From positions 7,392,501-7,456,500 of the forward strand of contig CM062219.1 of NCBI GenBank assembly GCA_031216445.1: a stretch of 64,000 nucleotides of DNA, read 5' to 3'. The position numbers were made by a program, and so were the translations under genes. Under the pieces are notes generated by a model. The model was not told the DNA's origin. It ran no database searches and saw only the letters and a program-made list of their open reading frames with translations. The DNA comes from Lateolabrax maculatus. Taxonomy: Eukaryota; Chordata; Actinopteri; Acropomatiformes; Lateolabracidae. This document shows positions 1 to 12,353 of this stretch, one piece after another. Numbering within the stretch: the first letter of the stretch is position 1; each line of letters opens with the position of its first letter.

Positions 1-2222
1 GGCTGGGTGGGTTTGTTTTGTGTGTGTGTGCAAATATTTTATTCAGTGTATATGTTGTGTGTCACAGTAAAAAACATAATATAATTTTTTTTGTTGGGTA
101 AACCCTTTGAAGAAAAAAAAAATGAAACTGCCAAGTCAAACAAACTGGACTCTATTTGTTATTAAAGCTGGCAAGTGTAATTATCACAAATTTTGTAATC
201 AGTCTCTGGAAGAAACAGCTAATCAGCATGGAGATGAGAATCGGTGAGTCATTCAGGGCAGGCGATTAGCTGTAAATTTGCTCATTTACTAAATCCCAGT
301 CGATGAACAGCATCGAGCAGAATGGAGATTGGCATGACAAAAGGAGACACATGACGCGATGTGCTATATTACAGTGTGGCATGTGGAACTATGCCAGCCA
401 ATGGAAAAGACAGAGATTAACTGTTTTCTACAGGTTTCATATTTCTTTCATTAGCTATTCTGTTTTGGGGAAGATAAGTATTCTGTATGGAGTGCCTCCT
501 CAGCATTTCTTGTTCACAGGAAGTTAAGCTATTGGAGGTGTCAGCAACTTGGCTGTGGCTACAAGGCCTGTACCGGAGAGCTGTCACATTTGCCTCCTGA
601 TAGGAACTTACTGGGTTTCACAGATGTAGCCTCGATGGCCCTTTTCAGCTGCTCGCTAGAGATTTTTGTGTCTCAGGGCGAGAAAGGGACACAGGACTCT
701 AAATCCTGCTCTGACTCCCAGGACATGACTTCTCCTGAGGCTGAGACCAACAACAAGTGGTTAGATGAATCACAAAATGGGTCTACATTTTAAGCCTACC
801 ATCAAGGAGGGATTGCGGAAGGCGTTCATAGAGTTTCACTCATAGTACACCACAAAGTTGTTGTTTGAAGAATATAAAAGAGAGCTTGAGGGAGAAGGTC
901 AAATCGTTACTTTCTCACTTCCCCACGACTGGCCATGATTATCGATTGTTGGTTTTCGGAAAGTTACAGAAATTGTCAGACACAGTTTGTTCAATGATCC
1001 AACAAGAACTTTGGTTGAGGTTGTTACAAGAAAGAAACTTCATAGTGTAGTGGGAGTGTTTATTCCCTCACTACTTATGTAGGCTGTTCAGTTTATCACT
1101 GATATCATTCAGTACCATTAAAACATCCATCTTGACCACCAAAGATGGATAATCCATCCATGTCTCTTAAAGTGTCAGTCTTCAAGTGCATATTCTCAAA
1201 AACTAATGATAGACAAGAGGACTCATAGAAGCCGATCTTGAGTGGCAGAATTACTGTTCTGCCTGGCTGCGTTTCTGCTTGTTTCCCAGTTGGCAGCGAC
1301 CGATCAGGTTCTTTTCAAACGACTTAGTCTAAGTAATGACTAGACAACAATGAAATTGCTTCTCATAAACGCAGCTGGACACATTATTGGATAATAGGGG
1401 CCTCATGAACTGACTTGCGATATTATTATGTAGTATAAAAGGCACACAGGACGTCACTTTGTGAGAAAAAACGCATGCTGTGAATGATAGAAGGAATGAC
1501 TCTCACCAAGCGCACCCAATCATTTCCCTTCGCTTGTTGCAAAGAGTCGCTCACGACTGACTCACTACAGTCAAGCTGATATGCTCAGTGACTGCTGCTT
1601 CTTCTATCGTGTTGAGACTGCAGCTGAGTTCCCTCCCTCCCAGCTCTGTATTTCGGTTCCCCTGCCTCCAACACACTGAGTCCTTACAACTCTTATAAAA
1701 AAATCAAACCCGAGAGAGAGGGCACATAAATCCAGACCAGGCCTCCCCTCCTTTTCTCGGTGTCCTTCGCTGTGAAGGATGCCCTGGGCTTTCGGGGGAA
1801 ACAAGGCCTCAGACTTCTGTAAATAACACAAGTTTGGGTTGTTTTCATGAGCACTCGCAAACAGGAACTGTTTTCGACCCTTTGGCAAATGGGAAAATGA
1901 ATAAAGCCATGTAGGTCCAGACAGAGGGAGAGTAGAGAGGGCGTTGAAAGGCTCGACTGAGTGAAAGAGGATGGAGAAAAAGAGACAGGTAGAAAGTTCA
2001 GCCACTCAGTGAGGGCATTAGGCTCTGAGGCATGAAGAGGATGTTGGCAGAATGTTTGGTAGAGGTTCAGTGATCCATCAAAGGAAAGCCTGTCTTTCCA
2101 TTCTGCCTGCTGGAGAGCCTTCCCTCTCTGCCTTGCCTTGCAGTAACTCCCCCCACCCCCTCTCTGTCTCTCCATTCCTCTCTCTCTCTCTCCCCCCCCC
2201 CTCTCTGTCTCCCTCCTTACAG
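1..2222 (+). other. hcn1: hcn1 intron 3 (3' part)
   Basis: This is noncoding sequence upstream of exon 4. I find no exon: the preceding exon (S4-S5 region, 162 nt in mammals) is not visible and must lie left of the window. The final 75 bases are an almost pure pyrimidine tract, listed separately. Confidence 0.85.
2147..2220 (+). repeat. CT/C-rich polypyrimidine tract at the hcn1 exon 4 acceptor
   Basis: About 73 nt of almost uninterrupted C and T, with (CT)n stretches and a run of ten C, lead directly into the acceptor AG at 2221-2222. It serves as the polypyrimidine tract of intron 3 but is far longer than a typical one. It is also a length-variable simple repeat. Confidence 0.85.
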
Positions 2223-2441
2223 AACGTTTCCTGGGGTAAGCAATACTCTTATGCCCTCTTCAAAGCCATGAGCCACATGCTGTGCATCGGGTATGGCGCC
2301 CGCGCACCCGTCAGCATGTCTGACCTGTGGATCACCATGCTGAGTATGATTGTAGGCGCCACGTGCTACGCCATGTTTGTGGGCCACGCTACGGCTCTAA
2401 TCCAATCCCTGGACTCCTCACGCAGGCAATACCAAGAGAAG
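2223..2441 (+). CDS. hcn1: hcn1 exon 4: pore helix, selectivity filter, S6
   Basis: This 219-nt, phase-0 exon encodes 73 residues, from NVSWGKQ to RRQYQEK. The acceptor is TTACAG and the donor GAAG|GTAAGA. It carries the pore helix, the HCN signature filter CIGYGAR and S6, ending at the start of the C-linker. The first three residues (N-V-S) form an N-glycosylation sequon at the position of the conserved NDS/NHS sequon in mammalian HCN channels. Residue 27, directly after GYGA, is Arg where human HCN1 has Gln. The size and phase equal mammalian exon 4, which supports the boundaries. Confidence 0.97.
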
Positions 2442-5400
2442 GTAAGAACCAAACAGTGACACACACACATACATTTACATAATAAGAAGAACCTGAAGAT
2501 TATAAAGAAGATTGGGTTTACATGATTTACATGATATTGGATGTTGTTTCACTTAAATAAACTATTAAAAAAAGGAACTGCATGGTACAAATCTTGTTTT
2601 GTGGTTTCAAGGTAAGTAATGGTAATTACCACTGGGATGGTCTTAAAGTATTAATCTGAGGTTTTTGCTCTTTCCGACTCGTCAAAATCCTGCTCATTGG
2701 AGCCAGACTTAAATAAATTAGGTCTTCTCTCAGCGGCACTGTGGACCAATGGGCTGAGCTATTACAGTTCACAATATCCGTTGCAATGACTAGGAAAGAG
2801 GATTTTCTCCCCTCCAAGCAGATCACGTATCGCCAGCGGGGGTGAGGAGGTCTATGACATGACCAGTCACCTCACTGTCTATATACTGCCAGTGAACACA
2901 TTTTATTTTTCCCTTTCATTTCAGTCGCTATTACGTCACTTTGCGTTGAGGGTGATTATCCAGCGTTTCAGCTGAGCCACCATCTGTGATCCCGCTGAGG
3001 GGCCTGGGCAATTCCCAGAACACACGGCCATGACTGATGCGCTTTGTGCTCGCACGCAAGAACCTGAGTTTAACTCCAAAACTTTTTCAGCGCTTATGCT
3101 ACAGAATTCCATGTACGTACACCATTACAGTGCAGGGGATTATAGTCCTCTATGGAAGGTATGGTTTGGTCCTGATCGACTTAAGAACATAGTTATGATT
3201 AAAATGAAGAGTTGACCTCTTACTTGTGTGGTAACATAAATGATGTAAACTCAGAAAAGTAAATTCATCTACCATGTATATAGAAAATGGTTTGTGTAAG
3301 GAAAGAGTATTTTATGTCATATAAAGACATTAAGTCAAGAGACAGAGTGATGAAAAGAAACTGGTAACGATCTGGTGTTGTAGTTGCAGTCATATGAAAT
3401 TAAAATGTACATTGATTTACTGTGCATTAGAGCTGAAACCATTTTTAGAAAAATAATCTGCCACTATTTTGATAATCAATATGACATTTAATATACCAAG
3501 AATTAATTGAGAATCAATTAATCTGTTGATTATTTTCTGCCTTAATAATTTTCTCTGTAAAATTTCTTAAAATACTGAATAATGGCCATTATAAAAATAT
3601 TCGGTTAACTCTCATTTCAGTGGCCGTAACCAGTGAATTTAAAAAAAAAAGTTGCTTGAATAAATGATAATTTTCGGTCCATCAACTAATTGACTGATTG
3701 TTTCAGCTCTACGGGAAATTAAGAAATAAATTATATATTGAAAATATGTGTCAGTTGCAGCCCTACTGCATTTATGTCAGCATATACACGTACACGCACT
3801 AAAGCAGGACTGATACAAAAAGTACACATCAATTATCCTGCAGGACGTTGTTGCCATAATTCTTAACAGAGCATCTGCAGAGTCACCTTGACTGTGGCTA
3901 TAACAGGACATGCCTAAATACCAGTCATTAATTTACACCTTGCACATAAAAGCATTTAGCTATTGTCAATTCATTCTAAAACGATGGCCTGACCTTGCCA
4001 GCCGCTTCCATGGTCAATGCAATCTAGAAAAACAACCTGCCTGTGTTTTCGGCGCAGTGTTATAATGTTGTTATATATGGCACTTAAAACTCATCACTGG
4101 GAACACAATCTGCTTTTTCCTAACTTTTATGCCTTTGCAAAATACAAACACAATTGCTGCAGTATAATTATGGTACTAAGCCACCCACTCATCAACAAAG
4201 TGGTGGAAATGGTGAAATGTAATGAAAGAATAATCTAGTCAACATCATGCTAAAGATGTTAATCTAAATGGGATAATGAAATGCTAATCATTCAATTTCA
4301 CCATCCATGACAGATGGAGAGAAAGAGCAGGTTTCATCAGCAGGTCTAGTTAGTGACTCAGGCGCCAATGGATACAGAACTGATAGCAGATTGGAAAATG
4401 TCAAAGCACTCCAGAATCAGGACAGGAAGGTGCAGATGTTGGGGGGATAGAGCAGGTTTAGCGAAATACCTTTTAGTTACCTAATAATTAACAAAATAAC
4501 ATCAGTGGCATGGGTATTTAATTCACAGTATGGTGCTGAATTGAATTTATCCTAATCCGAAACATAATTGCTTGTTTGATTAAAAACAGACAGATACATC
4601 GATGTCACAGCACATTCCACCAAAAAACTAATGACAGCAGGTCGCCCACAGCAAACAAGTCAGCCGTCGGAAGTTTTGAATTAGTGACATGTGTGTTGCT
4701 CAGTATATATGTACATCTGCTTCACAGCAAATCTGCTTAATCTACATCCCACTCTAGCCTTTCAACATCCTTCGAGGCACTGAACTGACAGATTTGAGGC
4801 TGTGAATGCCATGTTCATGGTAACAGAGCCCCAGTGTGTAGCCAGCTTCAGCCAGGGCTGATTTGCTGCATGGCTGTGCAGATCAGCGGAGCAGTCTGAG
4901 GAGCAGCAGGGATGGGTTCAGGGTGCTCAGCCTTTAGTCATTACATCCTTTCTCCGCCACAGCTGGGGGGTTGGAAAAAGGGATGGAGAGAATGATGTGG
5001 GTGTGAGGTTAGAAGTTAGCTAAGGGCAGAAGATGTGTATGAGAAGGACAGAAGATGAGGATGTAAAGAAAGAATCTGCTTAAATTACTCTGTCCTTAAT
5101 TGACTTGTTATTAAAATCTTCTTCATGCTCACTTATGTTAAGGATCAGATAAATAAAGTGATTAAAGATAGGAAGGCCAACATTTAAAAAGCTGGAAGGA
5201 AACAGACTCAGAGACAGATATAGAGGAAGAGAGGAATCAGAGGAATGGTAGGAGGGGGTGGAAGGAAATGATGTTGTAAAGCATGCATGGTCTCAAGACA
5301 TGCCTGCTGTGATGCCCTGGTGCTGAATAACTGTAATCCAGCATACAGCTGTGTGTCATCGAGCAGCTGAAGAGCTGTGCTTTAATACACATTAAATCTG

Positions 5401-8400
5401 TGCATTATTTCACATACAGGGATTAGAGTATAATGCAAACCTAACTTATCTACCCATCTGCCCGGAAATACTGGACTGGTTAAATGAAGTTTTAAAAATA
5501 ATGAACAAAACGTCGTGCAGGCTCTGGCTTCATATTTACCACACAGCCATCACAATGGTATCAATCTTCTCTTCAAACTATCGGCAAGTAAGCGAATAGG
5601 CGAATTTCCCCAAATTTTTGGATTTTATTCCCCAAATGGTTTATAAAACTCGACTACTATTACAAATCATTAACATTTTACTTTTTTTCAACAGCTTTGT
5701 AAAATACAAAATGGGTATTTTCAAAAGCTTTCGATCGTTTCCTCCTGATACAAATGGGTGTTAAAGCCATTTTTTTGTAAATTTGTTTAATTAGGATTCA
5801 TCACATCTTACAGTACATGAAAACACGTATTTCCATCGTATGTTTGCAGATAACACAGTGGCCCTCAGGCTATATTACACTGTATTAAAAGGAATGCCTG
5901 ACAGTGCCACTGACTAGAACAGAAGTGGGTTAATTTTGTAGCACATGGTTCATCCCAATGTGAGTGTAGGACTGACTAGGCCCTGACTAACTCTGGTGAA
6001 ATAAAGAGTGAGAGGCTCAAAAAGAGGCATGGATGAGGGGGAATGTAGTCAGCATTGATCTACATTGCTCCATTAGAAACAAAACTAGATAATTGACCAA
6101 TAAAAAAAAATCATCATTATGAATACGTGACATGACCTAAAGCTGGATGCCACATATGAAACCTGAAGTATTGGGGACTTTATGTCGTGGTTAGCACCAC
6201 CTTTGCTTCACCCTGTCCCACCTTGACCCCCTCAGTCAAAACGGTCTGGTCGAGCCACTACAGGCACTTTCCAACTCAATCACAGTATCAGCTTTCTGCA
6301 GCCGGGAGAGGAATTAATAAGCGGGGCATTGTAACTCAAGTCTCTTCTCTCTCACAGACAAATTTCATTCTGTAGGCAACAGAGGCTGCCACTGGACTGG
6401 GCTACCAAACTCTCAGATGATGTTGGCTCTAACCTACTGCTCTACTGTGATTACCAGAGGCAGCGTGAGGGACAGGGTTTACTTTCAGGTGTCAGGGGCT
6501 CGGACTGGCAGGGAAGATTGTTTTCACGGCCCTGTCTGTGGAAAACCTGTGTGAGGAGATAAAGACTGATCGAAATAAATGAACTGAAGAGGTTGCTCTC
6601 TTTTTAACTCTCATTTGGGTCAACACTTGCCTTCAGGTTAATGTGGATAGAATTGTAACTCCCACTAAGATTCAATTAATTACCAGAAACAGGACGGGTC
6701 TTCCATCTTTGTTACTGGCAGCGTTGCATAAATGGAGGAGTCCTGTGTCTAGACATGCATGCGCAGTAGGAAAACAGGCTTTCTGATAGTGAGGCCAAAA
6801 AATACTTCCTAGTATCTCTCTCTTTCTCCCTCCATCCCTCTCTCCCACTCATCCTCTCAACCGTGTACTGTGCTGTGAGTTAAACAATATCAATGGTTTT
6901 GATATCATTATGTATTTGTTATAAATTCCCATCAACTGTTTGGGAGATACATTCCTCTAAATCCAGAGAACTGAAATGTATGTAAAACACAACTATTAAC
7001 TTATTAACCAGTTCATTTTTAATTCTTTTATTCAAATGTTATTAACTGTGATTTAAATTACAGTAAATATAGCTTAACTTGTATTTCAGTTGCATTTCTG
7101 TGTTTGATAGCGGATGTAGCTGAAAATAATAACAAATAACTGCTAATTTTGCTATATTAATTAAATTATGGTTACTGCAGTTCTAACTCTATATACTGCT
7201 TTAATTTTGACATTTTAACAGTTTCTGTGGAGTATGGATTAAAATACACACAAAAGGACATATATTTATAACACAATTTCTATTCCACTTTTAATTGTTT
7301 TTAAAAACAAGCCAGTGATTGCTCCTATATGATTCTGATATTTACCAATTTTCTTGATTTTTGGCTAATTAATGAACCTTTAACATGAAGACAAATTTCT
7401 ACTCAATAAACTGTCATGATGATATATTAACAGCTTGTTGGCAAGGCACGCTTACTTATATATCACAATTCATACACTGAGACAGTTTCAAAGTTCTTAA
7501 CATTAATGTTTTACTTAAACAGGAAATAAAAACCAGAATTACAGACACAAGAGAGGGGAGTTAAATAATTTATTTGGCATCACCTTGGCAGAACCTAAAA
7601 AACAATACTGTACTCAATACTAAACATGTGCTTGGAATTAAAGAAATCACAACAAAATATTCAAGCGAAATCATGCAAATAATGATCTCTTGATCAGTCA
7701 TGCGTTCTGAGCCATCTGGTTCATCGTCTATACAGCTCTTAAATCTCTCCAGGATATCAGGTATACCTTGCTAGTTCACATTAGATCATAGCTTGGTTGC
7801 CTATTAGGGCTGGGCCTCCTGCATGGGTGAGATAATCTGAACTGCTACCTTGGTCTGACATAGCCCCGGGCTTGTACTTGTTCCTACTTTCGTTCACCAC
7901 CTGCCTCCCTCGTTCTGTCTCTCCCTCCCCACACACAGAACCAGGACATGGCACTGTGACTATGTGAGAGCACGGATTGTCCTCAATAGTGAGGCACAAA
8001 TACACACTTTGCGAAGACCACATTTTTGTGTTGCTCTGCTGTTTATTCAAGGTGTACTCTAAAAACCTCTGCTTGTTTGCATAATGAACATTGTCATTGG
8101 AATATTTTCCACATAGATGCAGCAACACGTTTAAACTGATATCCATCTGCTTTCTTTGTCTTCCCAGTACAAGCAAGTGGAGCAATACATGTCCTTCCAC
8201 AAGCTTCCAGCGGACATGCGGCAGAAAATCCATGACTACTATGAACATCGCTACCAAGGCAAAATCTTCGATGAGGACAACATTCTGAGTGAACTCAACG
8301 ACCCACTCAAAGAGGTGAGACAACTTCTCTTATAAGACCCAAAAACTGAATTCAAGCATTGCTCCTTCACTTAGTAACATTTATAAATATTTTTAAGAAT

Positions 8401-11400
8401 TTCCATTTGAAGGCATTAGTGTTATTTTTAGAACAGGTAAAAAATACGCACACCTCAGAAGTTCTTGACGGGTAAGCTGTCGCAGTGGTTTTAGTTTCAA
8501 AACATGAATGAATTTATTCCCTGAAGATGAGGAGTGAATCTTTGTGTGGCACCTTTAGTGTGCGGTGCCTGAAACTGAAATACCAACACCTGTCATCTCA
8601 TCTCACAAGGTCAAGGAGAAAAACAGCAAATCGGATTCTCCTCAGCATCCTGGGTGAACCCAGACTGAGCATACGTCAAGATGGGAAAACATTCTGTACG
8701 GAAACATTTCCTGTGCCTCACTTTCACTTGTGAGAAAGGAATCGCTCTTTTATTTACAATATTTACAAGTCTGAAGTCATCAGTGTAGCGCAGATACACA
8801 GCCACACAACCAGGTTCAAGTGTACGTTATTCACAAAGAGAATTAATGAGAAAGAATATTGAACTGATTTAACTTTGGAGTCAGTGACCAGTTTTTATGT
8901 TCTTGGCTGACCTCCTCGTATCAGTAGATTAAATGGGTAATTATGCATAGGTGGATGGGAGAGGAGAGGAATAAAAAGCAAAGCAAGCGCAGGAATCGTG
9001 ACCATCTCTCATGTAGCCCCATTAAGTCACCTTGCACAGTTGAATCCTGAGGTGGGGGGAGCCGCTGCACGATCCCAGACACTCACACAGGGAGGTGCAG
9101 GGTATGACTTACTACCCAGAAAATCTGCATGGAGACAGCGTCGCACAAAGAAAGCTATGCCCATGGGACCTACGGGTAAAAACAAACTGAGTCGCGCCAC
9201 AGCAAAACAGGGACACACAAATTAGCTTACGTCGCCATTTCTCTGTTCTTAAGATATGTCAGTTATGCATTATTTCAACAGTCTGTCCCTCCCAGAAAAG
9301 GTAGATGAAGCAGGTTAATTCAGATACTACTTCTCAAGCAAAGGACAGTGTAAGTGTTTGTCTGTGTAGCTCATTTTCTACACTTTGTATTACTGTCAAC
9401 TATTTTCCAGCAAGGCATTTCCAGGGCTTGGCATTTCCCTGAGATCAAGCTAAAATTGCATTATTGTTGCAGGGTAATGCAGGTGGAAGTAAAGATGAAT
9501 TTGTCTTCTATTGTGCTTCTGATTCAGGATCCTTTAGTTTTGCTACTTTTCCTCAATGTTTGTTGACTTCAGTCGACATTTTTCACTTAGTCTTTTTGTC
9601 AAAGTGAGGAACATACTTGGCTTTGAATTATTACTTAATGCTGCATCTATACTGTATTATCAACACTTAGGTGCTGTTAAAATAATGTGAAAGAGAGCAA
9701 TCGTAATGTATGTCCTTTTCACCACAGATCTGCTGTTATTGCCAGGTTTTCGCTTGATAATTGTCCACCCTTCACCTCTTCTCTTCTTAGACCATCCTTT
9801 TAAAAGAGCTAGATGACTAATGCCAACCTTCATGCAAGTGCCCATGCCACCTTTCTAAATGACTGTGCTTTTGCCATCTCCAATTTGAATCATATTAGAC
9901 TTAAAGCTACTGTACACTTTACAAACAGCAACACGTTATAGATTAGTCAATTAGATACATTTTATATTTGTCAGTGTGTTGAAACTTGGCAGCCTATCTG
10001 TTGTTCGAGGCTCTGCCTCCTTGGCCTCTGTAGTAAAGTGGCCATAATGTGGGATGCAGTGGGGTTGATTTTCAATATCTTTATCTCTAGTCTGTATCCT
10101 AGTCCTGTGCCATTTACTGTATCGGTCAGAAATCAATTAATGCAGCTTCAAGCCAAACCTATTCCAGGTAGACTGACTGAGGTTGAGGGTTGGGAAGGTC
10201 ACAGGTAATGATGCTTACAACAAAGTCCTCAGTTAATCATCCTGGTGTGCAGCCATGGACAATGGTAGAATTAATTTAAAATGGATCTGCAGAGGCATGA
10301 GACTTAAGATCAAAGACCTCTTCTGGTTTGTAGTCGTTTTGGTACACTATGGAAATCAACCTGCAGTGAATTGTTACTCGTTTGGAGCAGGTAATCCATC
10401 ACATTGAACCGGTTGTTGCTATGCTGCAGCTGGGAGCAGACTCCACTACAAAAAGTCTCCTTTGTGTATTTCAAGGACGCGCCAACATCCAATAATTGAT
10501 TTTTTAGTTGCCAAAAAGCATTTAACTGATAAGCTCTGGTGTCTGAAAAACTCATCGACAAGACGCACAAGCACAAATTGTATTGCCTTAAAAGTTTAGC
10601 TTTTCAGCAGCCATGTCTCAGATTTCAGATGTTTCCATTAATGCACCAAGAGGGAGAGTTTTCCACACAGCTCCTGCTCACAACTATATTACCACAAAAT
10701 GACAAAGTGACTCTGACAAAAATAATGAATAAAGTGACAAAATGCTCATTGTGATGGATGGGCAAGTTTAACATTTCTGCAAGTGGATTTTCAGACCAGT
10801 AAAACGAATAAAAACCAAAAATTTAAAATATACATAAATAGAACAAGTCAGAAAAAGTCAAATACATGCAATTTGTCATTAATGGGCTGAAATATAACAT
10901 AAGAGCCAGACTGTTTTGATGTTCTGTCTGTCCCCCATTGCCCCCCTCCCAACTTCCGTTACCCTGTCTTGCTGCCTCTTATTGTCAGCCATATGACAAA
11001 TCTTTAAATAGGCATAGCCAAAGATTGTTTCCCCAAGTGGACTCCTGGCTGGGCATGAAAATTGCTTACTCTCTAATTCATTAGTTCTGGCGCATGATTG
11101 AGGTCAGAGCCCCGTGGCATTAGCTGACACCGGCATCTGAGGCTGAGCGAACATCTCTTTGCGTCGCCCTCATCCAGCTAGCGAGCGTTCCCAGAGATTG
11201 GTTATCTCTCTGTTAATGTCCTGTTGTCACTGGAGGAGAGTTATCCCTTATGGGGGGGGGGTCAACAACACGCCGCCGCAGATGCCAACTGCCCCGGCTT
11301 TCCATCTGCACAGCAACAGAAATGTGTGGGTAAACAGACAACAAGCTCCTAATCTCCTGCTGGGTCCGAGGGGACAGGATGAGACCGGAGAGATGGCCTG

Positions 11401-12303
11401 CAGCCGGCACCGGAGAGCAAACTCATCAGGATCTGACTCGTTTGCCAAAAAGTTTCTTCTCAGGAGCGGAGGGGAAGTGCTTTAGAAGTATTAGGGATAA
11501 AGCGGTAACACGCATCCAATTCATTTATGCCCGCAGATAAAAGCGGCAGAGATGAAGGATTTGCGGGGGTGTCTTGTGTCAGACTACCTAACTGACGATC
11601 ATTTTTAAAGTCGTAGGCGGAGATTGCCAAATTGTTTATGGCGTGATCTCACCTGTCTGATTGACACTGTCTCTTTTTTTTCTCCACCAGGAAATTGTCA
11701 ACTTCAACTGCCGTAAGCTTGTGGCCACCATGCCTTTGTTTGCCAACGCAGACCCCAACTTTGTGACGGGGATGCTGAGCAAGTTGAAGTTTGAGGTCTT
11801 TCAACCCAATGACTACATTATCCGAGAAGGCACAGTCGGGAAGAAGATGTACTTCATTCAGCACGGTGTGGCAAGTGTCATCACCAAGTTCAACAAAGAG
11901 ATGAAGCTGACCGATGGATCCTACTTTGGAGGTGAGAACAAAAACAGTCTGAATTTAAATTTTAATCCATTTAAGTTTTGTTTAATTTGCTTTTTCTATA
12001 AGTTTGCACATGAAAATGCAAACAGGAATTATGTATGTTGGTACTGGCATGCAGAAACACCATACTTGCAGTCACACATGCATTCCTGCAGTATGCTCAT
12101 ATATTGAGACATGAGTCTAGCCTGAGGTCTTGCGTTTGATGCTGTTTGAAGTTATTGTAGATGTAGATTCTCATTAACCAGTGTTGGACGTTAGTCAGCT
12201 TCTGCAGTTACATAACCTCTCATCTGGTTGTTGGAGTTGGCCAAGGCGTGGATCAGGCATCCCTTAGGACACACAGAGGTTCCTCCCCCATCCTCACCCT
12301 CAC

Positions 12304-12353
<50 letters not shown>

